From Sodiomyces alkalinus F11 (Eukaryota; Ascomycota; Sordariomycetes; Glomerellales; Plectosphaerellaceae), in the NCBI RefSeq assembly GCF_003711515.1, contig NW_021167082.1:1373310-1437309 (forward strand): a DNA stretch of 64,000 nucleotides, read 5' to 3'. How positions within the stretch are numbered: the stretch's first letter is position 1; each line of letters begins with the position of its first letter. Below are positions 24,091-34,095 of this stretch, piece after piece. The translations under genes and the position numbers were made by a program. The notes beneath the pieces are model-generated. The model made no database searches. It saw only the letters and a program-made list of their open reading frames with translations, and was not told the origin of the DNA.

Positions 24091-25611
24091 ATGGATCCCT
24101 TGGCCCAAAGGAATATCATCATCGTCGGTGTGTGATCCTCCCATGAACTTGAGCTCCTCAACCTGCTGTCAAGACAAAGAAGACAAACATGCTGACCCCT
24201 TCTCTCTCATCTCTCTCTCCCACTTACTCGCTCAGGGGGCGGTATCATTGGCACCACCACGGCCTACTTCCTCTCCCGCCATCCCAAGTTTAATCCGGCC
24301 CTACATCGCATCACCATCCTCGAGGCCACATCCATCGCTGCCGGTGCTTCGGGGAAAGCAGGTGGTCTCCTCGCCCTCTGGGCCTACCCATCCTGCCTCG
24401 TGCCGCTTTCCTACCGTCTGCATGCTGAGTTGGCCCAAGAACACGGCGGTGCCACTCGCTGGGGTTACCGTAAGGTGAACTGCGGAAGCATCGACGTTAC
24501 CGTCACGCGCGAGTCGCTACAAGCTCAGCAGCAACTGGCTCATGCCACCTCTTCTACCTCCATGGCCTCCTCTTCGACCACCACCGGCGCAACACCCAAT
24601 GTCGCTCCAGGGACCTCGGAGGAAGAGAAAGACTGGGAGAAGTTACCTAAACAAGACGCAGCAGCCGAGCATCTCCTGACCGACTCTGTCCTCCCCCATG
24701 ACCTGGACTGGGTAAACCGCGCCGTGGTGGACGCCTACCAAGACATGGGCGCGCCCGGCACCACCGAGACGGCCCAAGTCCACCCCTTCCACTTCACCAC
24801 CTCCATGGCCGCGCTAGCCCAGGAGCGCGGTGTCCAGATCCTGACCCGCGCCAAGGTGACCAAGATCAACTCGTCCCCGTCGGGGGTCCGGAGCGTAGAG
24901 TACCTCAACCGCGACGACGACGACGACAACGACGACGACGACAACAACGACGACGACGACAACAACGACGACGGCAGTCACGGCGCCCACATCACCATCC
25001 CCGACGTGACCGACGTAATAGTCACCGCAGGGCCCTGGACCGGCCGCGTCCTCCCCAAATCCAAAGTCGAGGGCCTCCGCGCCCACAGCGTGGTCTACGA
25101 AGCCGACGTCTCCCCCCACGCCGTCTTCACCCGCGTGCTCCTCCCCGACGGCTACGTCCCTCCCCACCGCGCCTCCCGCGGCCGCCAGCAGCGGCGCAAG
25201 CACAAGCACAGCAGCCGCTTCGTCGACCCGGAGATCTACGCCCGCCCCTTCCGCGAGGTCTACGCCTGCGGCGAACCCGACCGCGCCGCCCCGCTCCCGG
25301 ACACGGCGGATCGGGTCCGCGTCGACGATGGCGCCTGCGACGACCTCCTTGCCTATATTGCCACGTTTTCCCCCGCGCTCGCTGCTGCCCCGGTCAAGGC
25401 CCGTCAGGCTTGTTACCTCCCGCAACGCGAGGGGGGCCCGCTTATCGGCGCTACGTCTGTCCCTGGCCTTTGGGTCGCTGCTGGGCATACTTGCTGGGGT
25501 ATCCAGAACGGGCCTGCGACGGGCAAGCTCATGTCTGAGTTTGTTTTTGATGGCAGGGCTGTCAGTTCGGATATTTCCGAGTTGGATCCGAGGCGGTATA
25601 GCAGGGTCTGA
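24091..25611 (+). CDS. FAD-dependent oxidoreductase, DAO family, Tda3-like
   Basis: The 470-aa product has an N-terminal FAD-binding Rossmann motif (IIIVGGGIIGTTTAYFL, GxGxxG), then SIAAGASGKAGGLLALWAYP and ELAQEHGGATRWGYRKV. These match the fungal DAO-family proteins related to yeast Tda3, reported to act in endosome-to-Golgi trafficking; the substrate is not established. The C-terminal part has QACYLPQREGGPLIGATSVPG and GHTCWGIQNGPATGKL, typical of the flavin-contacting end. The start ATG 24091 and a 108-nt intron (24128-24235, GTGTGT...CTCAG) split the GG of the Rossmann motif and restore frame. A low-complexity Asp/Asn run is encoded at 24914-24975 and is probably a surface loop. Confidence 0.85.
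24914..24975. repeat. GAC/AAC trinucleotide tract encoding poly-Asp/Asn
   Basis: An imperfect GAC-AAC codon repeat lies inside the Tda3-like gene, read as runs of Asp interrupted by Asn. Confidence 0.85.
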
Positions 25612-26105
25612 TGGTCTGATGGTCTGATGGGGTGGCATAGGGTGAGGAGGGTGGGAGGGCTCGTTTGGTTTCAAAAGCGATTGAATTGTAGACTTTCTTC
25701 CATGTATCATTAGAGGGTGCAAAGCAAAGCTGGAATGCCGGTGTTTGTCTAGACCGGCTTTGTGCGTACGTACGCATTACCGTTATGACGAAGAATGGGT
25801 GAGTTTGGGGACCATGGAGCTTTGAAATGATGACCATCTGTTTCTCGAGTTTTGGCCATATCTGTCTCTATACTCGACTGATGGGAATGTTTGGCATCAC
25901 ACTTACGACATGAACATGAGAAATTAACCAGGTGAACTGGATTCTCAAAAGAACGCAAAAGGAGAAGAGGTCAAGATGTCAAGATGCACGAGTATGCTCA
26001 CTGGTATGGTGTGGGACATCGTCATCCCCCCTTTTCACATCAATACATATTATGACGTTCATGACGATCAAGAAAAGTAGACTCTGCGTTCATACTTCTT
26101 CCTGC
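25612..26105. other. Convergent 3' intergenic region
   Basis: This 494-bp stretch lies between the stops of the Tda3-like gene (plus) and the aldolase gene (minus). It is AT-richer than its neighbours, begins with a TGATGGTCTGATGG direct repeat, and shows no coding signal. Confidence 0.55.
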
Positions 26106-27086
26106 CTATAGAGAGTTCTCAATCTCCATAATCTCCTTTATCCCATCAGCAATATACCGGGTCCTCTCCTCATCGAGCCGCTTCAACGGGCGGCGGCCGT
26201 AGCCACCATAGCCGAAATAACTCTGGATAGCGCCCTTGGTACCGGGGACCGCAGCCTTGGTGAGGAACCAGTCCGCGCGGCTCAGCTCCTTCTGCAAAGC
26301 GATCGCCTCCTCCGTCTTCCCCTCGGCGTAGAGGTTCCACACGCGGGCGCACACGCGGGGCATGACGTTGGCCCCGCCGGCGATGATGCCGCTACCGCCG
26401 CTCGCCAGGGTCTGGACGGTGAAGTCGCACATGCCGCCAAACGCCATATACCCGGACCCTTGCGAACGCGGCGTCTTGGCGTCGGCGGCGAGGGCGACGC
26501 GGGTCAGCTTGCCGTTGTTGCCGCAGGTGAACTTGGTGCCGGCGATGTTGGGGTGGCGCGCCAACCGAACGAGAAGATCGCTGTCCATGTCGATGCCCGA
26601 GACGGCGCCGGGGTAGTTGTACAGGATCAGCGGGAGGGGGCTCGCGTCGGCCACGGCGGCAAAATAGTCGTGGATGGCCTCCTCGTCCATCTGGCTGCGG
26701 AAGTAGGACGGCGGGAGGATCAGGGCGTAGTCGGCCCCCGCGGCGGGGGCTAGCTGGCAGAGCTCGACGGTGCCGCGCACGCTGCCCTCGGTGGCGCCGA
26801 TGATGACGGGGGTCTGGGGGAAGCCGGCGGCGTCGAGGGCCTCCCGCGTGGCTTTGGTGACGGCCAGCTTCTCCTCGCGCGTGCAGTGGGCGGCTTCGCC
26901 GTTGGAGCCCATGGTCACCAGCCCGACGAGACCAGCGCGGACGAGACGCTCCGAGTGCTTCTTGATGGTGGGGATGTCGAGGTCTTCGGTTTCGGGGTCG
27001 AAGAAGGTCATGGTTGGGGCGTAGACGCCGCAGGGGAGCGGCCGTCGGGTCGCTTGACCGTTCGAACCGTTCGAGGCTTGGGGCAT
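26106..27086 (-). CDS. DHDPS/NAL-family aldolase (LGA1- or HOGA-like)
   Basis: The 326-aa TIM-barrel protein belongs to the dihydrodipicolinate synthase / N-acetylneuraminate lyase superfamily, which forms a Schiff base between a lysine and a 2-oxo acid. It has the GSNGEAAHCTREE loop (about 60-72), the catalytic Tyr in YNYPG (Tyr156) and the Schiff-base Lys in GTKFTCGN (Lys185). Fungi make lysine by the aminoadipate route, so this is not a lysine enzyme; relatives cleave 2-keto-3-deoxy-L-galactonate (LGA1/GaaC) or 4-hydroxy-2-oxoglutarate. I use the ATG at 27086. A longer start at 27152 adds a hydrophobic stretch (YPISILLLASLL) that would look like a signal sequence, unlikely for this enzyme. 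It is divergent from an oxidoreductase gene 1.6 kb away. Confidence 0.85.
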   Translation of the reverse strand: MPQASNGSNGQATRRPLPCGVYAPTMTFFDPETEDLDIPTIKKHSERLVRAGLVGLVTMGSNGEAAHCTREEKLAVTKATREALDAAGFPQTPVIIGATEGSVRGTVELCQLAPAAGADYALILPPSYFRSQMDEEAIHDYFAAVADASPLPLILYNYPGAVSGIDMDSDLLVRLARHPNIAGTKFTCGNNGKLTRVALAADAKTPRSQGSGYMAFGGMCDFTVQTLASGGSGIIAGGANVMPRVCARVWNLYAEGKTEEAIALQKELSRADWFLTKAAVPGTKGAIQSYFGYGGYGRRPLKRLDEERTRYIADGIKEIMEIENSL

Positions 27087-28713
27087 GTTGAGGAGGCTTG
27101 CGAGGAGGAGAATGGAGATAGGATAGAGGGAGTAGAATGATCGGTCTATCACCGATCCCGGTGGGTAACTTGGAAAACAAAAAGAGTCTAGAAAAGAAGA
27201 GAAAGGGGAAATTAGGGTGCATTCCGGTATGCGGCATATAGAAAGTGTATTGTTGATGTAATACTTTTATACAAAAGGCAGACAAGTCACGAACAAGAGG
27301 CCTCGTGGAAACCATGACGGATTGGTGGTCACTGGTTACTGGACCGCGAGAAGAAGACCGATTCAAGATCCGGGGGCGGGGGTTCATTGAGAGGTGTGTG
27401 TACGTGTACGTGTGCGTATGTGGTGTATTGGCCTGGGGTCTAGTAAGAGGTCGTCGTGTGTGAATTAACCCGACTTACAGGTCGACAGAAGGCGAGATGA
27501 GTACGGATATGCGAAGGTGTACCAATGGGTAGATAGTAGATAGACCCATAGGCCTCTTCAGACCCAGCGGCTAGGGCACTTCGGTCAATGAGACAATTGC
27601 CGTGGGGAGGGACGAAGCACCCCTCTCTGTCTCTGTCCACTTGGGAGGACTCCATTGTGTTGATGGACGACAGACAGTACTGGTGGAGAAGGCAGGGGGG
27701 TGGTCGGGACTCGGTGTTCGGGTTAAATGCCGGCCTCATCGGATAGGGACTGCACATATTTTGAATTTTCCGACAGGTTCATTTCACCTCGCAAGATATG
27801 ATTAAATAGCACACGGCCAGTAGGGTATAAGGAGGCGAGGTCATGTCGAAGCGGTTCGTTCCTCGAGATGGGAGACGTGGTAAGGGGTGGGAGAGGCGTT
27901 GCTGTGTTTCGTGTTTCGGTAATGGGGAAATCCAAGAGGTCAAGGCGAAAACCACAATATGTAAAGTGCGTTAAGTGGACCAAGAGGTAATTAATGTGCA
28001 AGGTTCAGAGTTGAACTCGAGGATTGTCTGAGGCTGGTTTAGGAGTTGGAGAGAAGAGGAAGAGGGAAGAATATGGGGAGAGGGAGGTTATGGAAGTGGA
28101 GAAATAGGAGGGGTGTTTTTCCACGAATCAGGTCAACTAAATAATGCCCGGTCACATAGGACGTGGGGGAACACTGCAGTAGCTCAATGGCGGGGCACAG
28201 GACATGGCGGGGGCGGGGGCGGGGGCAGGGGCGCGGTTACTGGGGGGTTCAAATCCAGGTACAACGTACTGTACCTCGCTCATCCTCATGACCTTCTTTC
28301 CTCTAACATCTCGGCTATCCTTAGAAGGTAGCTGCACTCCGTATTATCCCTCCAATGGCTTTTGCGCACCTCGCACCCCACGTTCGACGTGCATTTCCAT
28401 AAGGTAAGGTACCTAAGGTAGAAAGAGACAGGTAGTACATACATACTCTGTATACCTTACGGTACATACCTACATTGAACCCCTCTACGTCACCCCCGCT
28501 GACTTCTACTTGGCCCCTCGTGTTCCGAAGCTCTCCTCTACGTTCCTCCGTCTCTCGATCGCTCCATCGTCAAGTTATCCCGACCTCGAGAACTTCAGCA
28601 AACTGTCCTGTGCTAAACCAGATCTCGGCCTCAGCTATCATAATCTCACCCCTCTCTCCTAATACGCTTCCTTTCCTTCTAACACTGGCCCCCTTCATCC
28701 TGTCTGATACACG
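27087..28713. other. Divergent promoter region between aldolase and oxidoreductase
   Basis: No exon is supported in this 1.6-kb stretch. It holds a GGGGGC-type G-rich repeat at about 28207-28234, an AGGTACCT palindrome at 28407-28414 and CCTTACGG/GGTAAGG sequence. Its size leaves room for shared regulatory sites of the two flanking genes. Confidence 0.5.
28207..28234. repeat. GGGGGC tandem repeat, G-quadruplex-like
   Basis: Four G runs of four to five separated by single C or A bases lie in the divergent promoter region. Confidence 0.75.
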
Positions 28714-30136
28714 ATGGGCGAACCACTAAATGTGTTGATGGTATGTACCAGTCGAATCTACCAACTCCATCAGACCTAGGAATCTGGGAAGACGAGAACG
28801 GCGAACCAGGACTGACTGACTGACTGTTTTATGGCTAGATCGGCACGGGCGAGTATACCACCGGCTTCGTCGGTGGTGGCGCCTCCGGATCCGACAAGAA
28901 GGTCGGTGTTGTTGGTCTCTCGCTTTTCGACTTGAGGAGACGCGGCAAGGTCGCCAAACTGTCCATGGTTGGCACCAATGGCACCAAGTTTCCGGCCATT
29001 CGTGAGTAGCACTGCGTCTCTCCGTCTCTCTCATCTGCCTGTCCAACGCAATCTAACTAACCCCCACCCCAGGCGAGCACCTACACACGAACATCTCCCA
29101 GGTGTACAATAACCTCGACACCTCCTTCGACTCGTACCCAGCCAACGGCGTGAAGGACCCCGACGCCTACAAGACGGCCATCGACGCCCTCCAGCCGGGC
29201 GACGCCGTCACCATCTTCACCCCCGACACCACCCACTTCCCCATCGCCCTCTACGCCATCGAACGAGGCATCCACGTCCTCCTGACCAAGCCGGCCGTCA
29301 AGCTCCTCGAGCACCACAAGCAGCTCATCGCAGCCGCCGAGAAGAAGGGCGTGTACGTCTACGTAGAGCACCACAAGCGCTTCGACCCGGCCTACTCGGA
29401 CGCCCGCTTCAAGGCCCAGAAGCTGGGCGACTTCAACTACTTCTACAGCTACATGTCGCAGCCCAAGTCGCAGCTCGAGACCTTCAAGGCCTGGGCCGGC
29501 GTCGACTCGGACATCTCCTACTACCTCAACAGCCACCACGTCGACATTTGCGACTCCATGGTCGCCCCGCTCGGCTACCGGCCTGTCGGCGTCACCGCCT
29601 CGGCCTCCAAGGGCGTCGCTGCGGGGTTGGGCTGCGACCCGGCCACCGAGGACACCATCACGCTGCTCGTCCGCTGGGAGAGGCGCGACGACCCCACCAA
29701 GAGCGCCACCGCCGTCTACACCGCCTCGTGGACCGCCCCGCAGCGCGCCGGCGTGCACTCGAACCAGTACTTCCACTACCTCGCCCGCGACGGCGAGGTC
29801 CGCGTCGACCAGGCCAAGCGGGGGTACGATGTCGCCGACGACGCGGTCGGCCAGCTCATGTGGTACAACCCGTTCTACATGCGCTACGCCCCGGACGACG
29901 ATGGCAACTTTAATGGCCAGACCGGCTACGGCTACATCTCCATCGAGAAGTTCGTGGACGGTTGTAGGCAGGTCAATGCCGGTGCGCTTCGCCCCGCTGA
30001 CCTGGACGCCAAGGGTCTGCCGACCCTGCGCAACACTGTCGCTACCACCGCCATTCTCGAGGCCGGGCGGCGGAGCATTGATGAGGGGAGGGAGGTGCGT
30101 ATTGTCGAGGAGAATGGCCTTTTCAGTCTCGTGTAG
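28714..30136 (+). CDS. Gfo/Idh/MocA-family NAD(P)-dependent oxidoreductase
   Basis: The 417-aa product has an N-terminal Rossmann segment ([14 protein letters not shown]), the [22 protein letters not shown] strand-helix typical of the family, [12 protein letters not shown] in place of the usual EKP motif (Lys kept), and the conserved [16 protein letters not shown] segment. The C-terminal domain contains [10 protein letters not shown], the likely catalytic His region. Three exons (28714-28740, 28839-29001, 29073-30136) with GTATGT and GTGAGT donors join in frame. Family members oxidise or reduce sugars, inositol or sugar-derived acids; the substrate here is unknown. The gene is divergent from the aldolase at 26106-27086, so a role in the same sugar-acid route is possible. 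It is convergent with the next gene. Confidence 0.85.
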
Positions 30137-30354
30137 TGTATAGTACGTGTCAAACGGATAGTGAACCATAACGAAGCAAGTCTCGTGAGCTCGTGAGCTT
30201 CGAGTATGGAGTACTGTATGTAGTGGCTTTGTGCGTCCCATATGTCCCTGAAGTGAAGGGGCAACTTGCCCATCAATACTTTGGCTTCTCGACAGGGTTT
30301 AACTGGCAACTAGCAATTGGTGATGAGGAAAAAAAAAAAAAAAACCACAACACA

Positions 30355-31233
30355 TCACCACCCAGCCTTCAACCGCTCGGCAAAGAACTTCATAATGGGA
30401 AACATCTCCACCCTGTCCCGTGGCATTGCCACCTCCCTCGGCCACCTCACCACCTCGACCTGTGCAAACTCCTCCCGCACAGCATCGGACTCTTCCTCGT
30501 CAAGCTGACACACCAACACCGGTGTGCGGGACTTGGTCCGACTACTCGACCCCATGCTCGGGACCAGAGAAGGTGGTAGCGGCCCACCAATCGACACGAC
30601 GCCCTTGAATTTCCGCCCTTTCTCATTTTTCTTTTCCTTGTCCTTGTCCTTGTCCTCGTCCTCGTCCTCGTCCTTCCCCGCCGAGGCGGCCCCCGTGCTC
30701 GCACTCACGTCCACCACACGGGGCCCAGCCCGCAACGCAGCCGCCAGCCCCAGCGCCAGCGAACCCCCCTGGCCGAACCCAAAGAGCATGACATCATCCG
30801 TGGTCCAGCCGCACCTCTCGAGGAGGACATGCCGCACCAGCCGGTCCAGAACCACGTCTCTTGCCCGCGTGAACCCCGGGTCCGGGTCGAGCTCGTCGGT
30901 GGATGGGTCGACTTTGATGTCGTCGCCCCAGTGGAAATAATGGCCGCCGTCGCCGCCGCCGCCGCTGCCGCTGCCGCTACCGGTCGCCATGCCCGGCTCG
31001 GTTCCCAGGAGAGCGGCGGGCAGGGGACTGGTTCCGCGGACGGAGATGCAGAGGACACCGGGGAGGGACATGTTCTTCGCGAAGGACGCGAAGGGGGTTT
31101 CGGAGTCGCCTAGGCCATGGAAGAGGATGAGGAAGGAGGTGGTTAGTTCGGCGGGTTGTGGCCAGGTGAGGGTGAGGGGGAGGATGGAGGAGAGGGAGGT
31201 GAAGTCTGCTTCGGTTGGGACGCGGGCTGGCAT
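30355..31233 (-). CDS. Acyl-protein thioesterase/carboxylesterase-like protein lacking catalytic Ser
   Basis: The 292-aa single-exon product has an alpha/beta-hydrolase fold of the phospholipase/carboxylesterase (Abhydrolase_2) family. It keeps LILFHGLGDSETPFASFAK with the oxyanion-hole region (about 34-53), WGDD near 102, and the strand LVCQLDEEESDAV. At the nucleophile elbow, where active members read G-F-S-Q-G-G, it reads GFGQGG (152-157), so the catalytic serine is Gly154. The C-terminal part (VEMFPIMKFFAERL) lacks the usual catalytic histidine. A Gly/Ser-rich insert lies at about 84-97 and a Lys/Asp/Glu-rich insert near 187-207. It may be a pseudo-hydrolase with binding or scaffolding function. 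The fold call is firm, the lack of catalysis inferred. Confidence 0.78.
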   Translation of the reverse strand: MPARVPTEADFTSLSSILPLTLTWPQPAELTTSFLILFHGLGDSETPFASFAKNMSLPGVLCISVRGTSPLPAALLGTEPGMATGSGSGSGGGGDGGHYFHWGDDIKVDPSTDELDPDPGFTRARDVVLDRLVRHVLLERCGWTTDDVMLFGFGQGGSLALGLAAALRAGPRVVDVSASTGAASAGKDEDEDEDKDKDKEKKNEKGRKFKGVVSIGGPLPPSLVPSMGSSSRTKSRTPVLVCQLDEEESDAVREEFAQVEVVRWPREVAMPRDRVEMFPIMKFFAERLKAGW

Positions 31234-31550
31234 GATTTCGGCTTTTTATTTTCTTGTTTTCAGTGATGCGAGATGAGAAATCATGGAAAAGTCGTGAGAA
31301 GTCGTGAGAAGTCATGAGAAGTCAAGTCGATGACTTGTGATGTGGATGGAGCTCACAACAGTGAAAAGAACATGTGATGTTGATTACGAATCATAATACG
31401 AATACGAAGTACACCGTGTTTGGAAGGGCAGGTGGAAACGGCCGTTGACATCCGACAGTTAGTACCGTAGTCTACCCATTTTTAGACGTCTCGGTCAGGG
31501 GTCTCAGATCTTCACTCTTCACAACTTCACAGCCCCCCATCTCCGCCTCC
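31234..31550. other. Intergenic region between thioesterase-like and CYP51 genes
   Basis: Both flanking genes run on the minus strand, so this 317-bp stretch should contain the promoter of the thioesterase-like gene and the 3' UTR of CYP51. A GTCGTGAGAA direct repeat occurs at about 31290-31325. No exon is seen. Confidence 0.55.
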
Positions 31551-33282
31551 TCACCCCACAACCTTAGGAAACCGCCTCTCCCATCGGATCACGGCAGGCT
31601 GATTAGGTCGTGAGAACAGAGAAGAATAATCCGTCGGCGGCACCCACGACTTGCCATCGAGCGTGCCGAACCGGAAATTCCGCACCAACGTCGCAACAAT
31701 CGTGCAAAGGTTGACGTACGCGAACTTCTCCCCGATACACCGGTGCCGCCCGGCGCCGAACGGGAGATACGGGCTCTTGGTGCCCTTGGACGTGATCCCG
31801 TACCCATAGTCCACCAGATCCTCCGCGGCGTCCTCGCCCTCCTCCTCCTCCCCCCCCTCCTCGTCGCCCCCCGGCTTCGCATCCCAGCGGTGCGGATCCC
31901 ACGTCTCCGCGTCCGGGAAGTAACCCGCATCCATGTGCGTCACGATGGGGGCCGCCACCAGCACCTTATCCGGCGTGACGACATAATCCGTCCCGGGCAC
32001 CGGCATCGGGTTCTTCACCTTGCGCATGATGGTGTGGATCGACGAGTTGACCCGCAGCGTCTCCCGGACCACGTTTTGCAGCAACGGCAGCTTGTCGATG
32101 TCCTCGTACCGCAGCTGTGGGATTTCTTCTTTGTTTCCGTCGTGGCGGCCGCCCAGGTTCATCGCCTGCTCCCGGTACACCTCCTCCGCGATATCCGGCC
32201 GCGACGCCAACCGCAGCATGATCCACGCGCTCGACGACGCGGAGCTATGCTGCCCCGCCATCAACAACGTGATCATCATGTGCGCGATTTCCTTGTCCGG
32301 CACCGGCCGTCCGTCCTTGTAGGTACACCGCATCAGGTTCCAGATCATGTCGGGCTCCTCCCCTTCTTCGCGCATGCCGTTCGCCCGCCGCCGCCGGATG
32401 ATGTCCGTGTACACGGCGCGCATCTTGGCGTGGGCGGCGTCGCGCCGACGATTCTGCGGCAGCGGCGCCCACGGCATGACGAAGTTGATGGGCCGGAACC
32501 CGCCGTCCAGGTCGTGGTACAGGTCGGCGAACTCGGTCGTCAGCTTGGCGCGGACCTCGGCGCCCTGGAGCGCCCTTGCGGCGGTGAAGAGGGTGATTTG
32601 CGCCATGGCGGCCGTGATGTCGACCGTACCGCTACGCGCTTCTTCGCCTTGCTGCCCGAAGGCCGGCGCCGAGGCGATGTAGCCGAGCACTTCCTCCTCG
32701 ATGAGCTGCACGTGCGACGCGAGGGCGGCCTGGGTGAGGCCGAACTTGATGAACTTTTTCTGTTCCATGAGCTTCGCGTTGGGGCAGTCGTAGACGACGT
32801 CGCTGCCGAAGACGGGGGTGGTGAGGGGCGAGTAGATCTCCTCGGCGTTGACGTCCTTGAGCTTGCCGTTGAGGATGAACTCGTTGCCCCCGATGCCGAG
32901 GTAGACTGTCATTTTTCGGCCGAAGAGGATGAAGGTGAAGATGTCGCCGTGCTGTTATGGGGGGAAGGAAGTTAGCGACGAGCTCATTTCCAGGGGGTGG
33001 AAGAGGTAAGGTATTCGCGAAGGGGGGAAGGGGGACGTCGTTTACCTTTTCACGACGCCGGACATAGAATCGAAATGGGTCCATGCCGTACGACACGGCG
33101 TTTCCGACAAAAGGGATCCAGTGGAAGACAAGAGGAGGCTCCGTCTTTGGACGTGGGAGACACTGTCGGAGGACGTTGAGGAAGATGGCAACGAGCAGGA
33201 GTCCTGCGGTGTAGACCGGAACCTGAACGAGCCATCCTCCGCTCTTCGGCCAGGGCAACAAAGAGGTCAGGAGGAGATTCAT
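31551..33282 (-). CDS. cyp51: Sterol 14-alpha-demethylase, CYP51 (CYP51B-like)
   Basis: The 545-aa cytochrome P450 removes the 14-alpha methyl group of lanosterol/eburicol in ergosterol synthesis and is the azole target, anchored in the ER by an N-terminal helix (YTAGLLLVAIFLNVL). It has YSPLTTPVFGSDVVYDCPN (Tyr119, Tyr133), the I-helix motif LMAGQHSSASSSAWI, ExxR in ETLR, and the heme loop FGAGRHRCIGE (Cys about 484). Tyr119, Tyr133 and the DYGYG segment, places where azole-resistance changes are known in other fungi, are in the common wild-type state. An acidic insert (GGDEEGGEEEEGEDAAEDL) before DYGYG is longer than usual. One intron at 32952-33045. I chose ATG 33282; an in-frame ATG at 33318 would add 12 residues. 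Confidence 0.95.
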
Positions 33283-34095
33283 CGCGACAGTCGGCAGATC
33301 AGAAGATTGGGAGAGCAAACTAAGGGAAGAGATATCGGGTCTTTCCAGGCGAAGACGATGAAACTGGATCTCGCTGGCGAGTTGATCATGGAAGTCGATG
33401 TAAAGACGAGCAGAGGAGACACGTTAAATACCCAGAACAATCAAGTCCTACAGAGGACCAAAAGAAGAACAAGAAAATAACTGAATATAAAATCGAGCTA
33501 TACATGGGAAGTATCAAGGGGTTACAGTTGCAGAACAGGCACAAGCGTTGATACCTACCTGTAGTAACGTTTGTCGTTCGTATTCGTATTGAGTGTACGG
33601 AGTACCAGGGTACTTCCCAGGCCCACGTCTCCGGGTCGGGGCTGGGAGATATCCACGTAGGGTCTGCTCGTATTCGCTTTCAATCTTTGCGTTTCACTTA
33701 CAGGAGCCTCCAGTTCGTTCTTCTATTTTATTTTATTTTATTTTATTTCATCTTTTTAATTTCGTTATTGTTTTCACAAACACAGGCAATAGGGGGCTGG
33801 CGGCTTAGGGGCTGTTAATACGTCGATACATACGTCGGTACTTCTGAGGGGTTTCATCAAAGTCCAGGGGTCAAAAGGGGGGACATGAGGTAGATCGAGA
33901 ATATATACTTACATATGCGTCTTATTCTCTGATATATTGAATGCCATGTTCCTTATGGGGAAACGCGCAAAATAAAGACCAAGAGTCTACAAGTGTCCAT
34001 AGGCAAGTCGCACGAATATTCTAGTACATCTATTCTAAGCGTCTACCTTAGGTATGTAACAAAGCTCTGTGTAGCCACCGCTAGCCACTTCTACC
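33283..34095. other. Intergenic, CYP51 promoter side
   Basis: This 813-bp stretch lies upstream of CYP51 and downstream of the LCCL gene (both minus strand). It contains a TACGGAGTA motif (33596-33604) and a TTTTA pentamer repeat (33725-33748). No exon is supported. Sterol-regulatory elements could be here, but I cannot point to a convincing one. Confidence 0.55.
33725..33748. repeat. TTTTA pentanucleotide repeat
   Basis: About five tandem TTTTA units in the space between CYP51 and the LCCL gene. Confidence 0.85.

Noticed and set aside
28171..28262. Possible tRNA gene: A-box-like TAGCTCAATGG at 28180 and exact B box GGTTCAAATCC at 28246
   Set aside because: The T stem cannot pair beyond two bases, the acceptor arms do not match, and the spacer is a GGGGGC repeat rather than an anticodon arm.
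29081..30241. 386-codon minus-strand open frame
   Set aside because: It overlaps the Gfo/Idh/MocA gene and has the Val/Gly/Asp-rich composition of an antisense frame in GC3-rich DNA.
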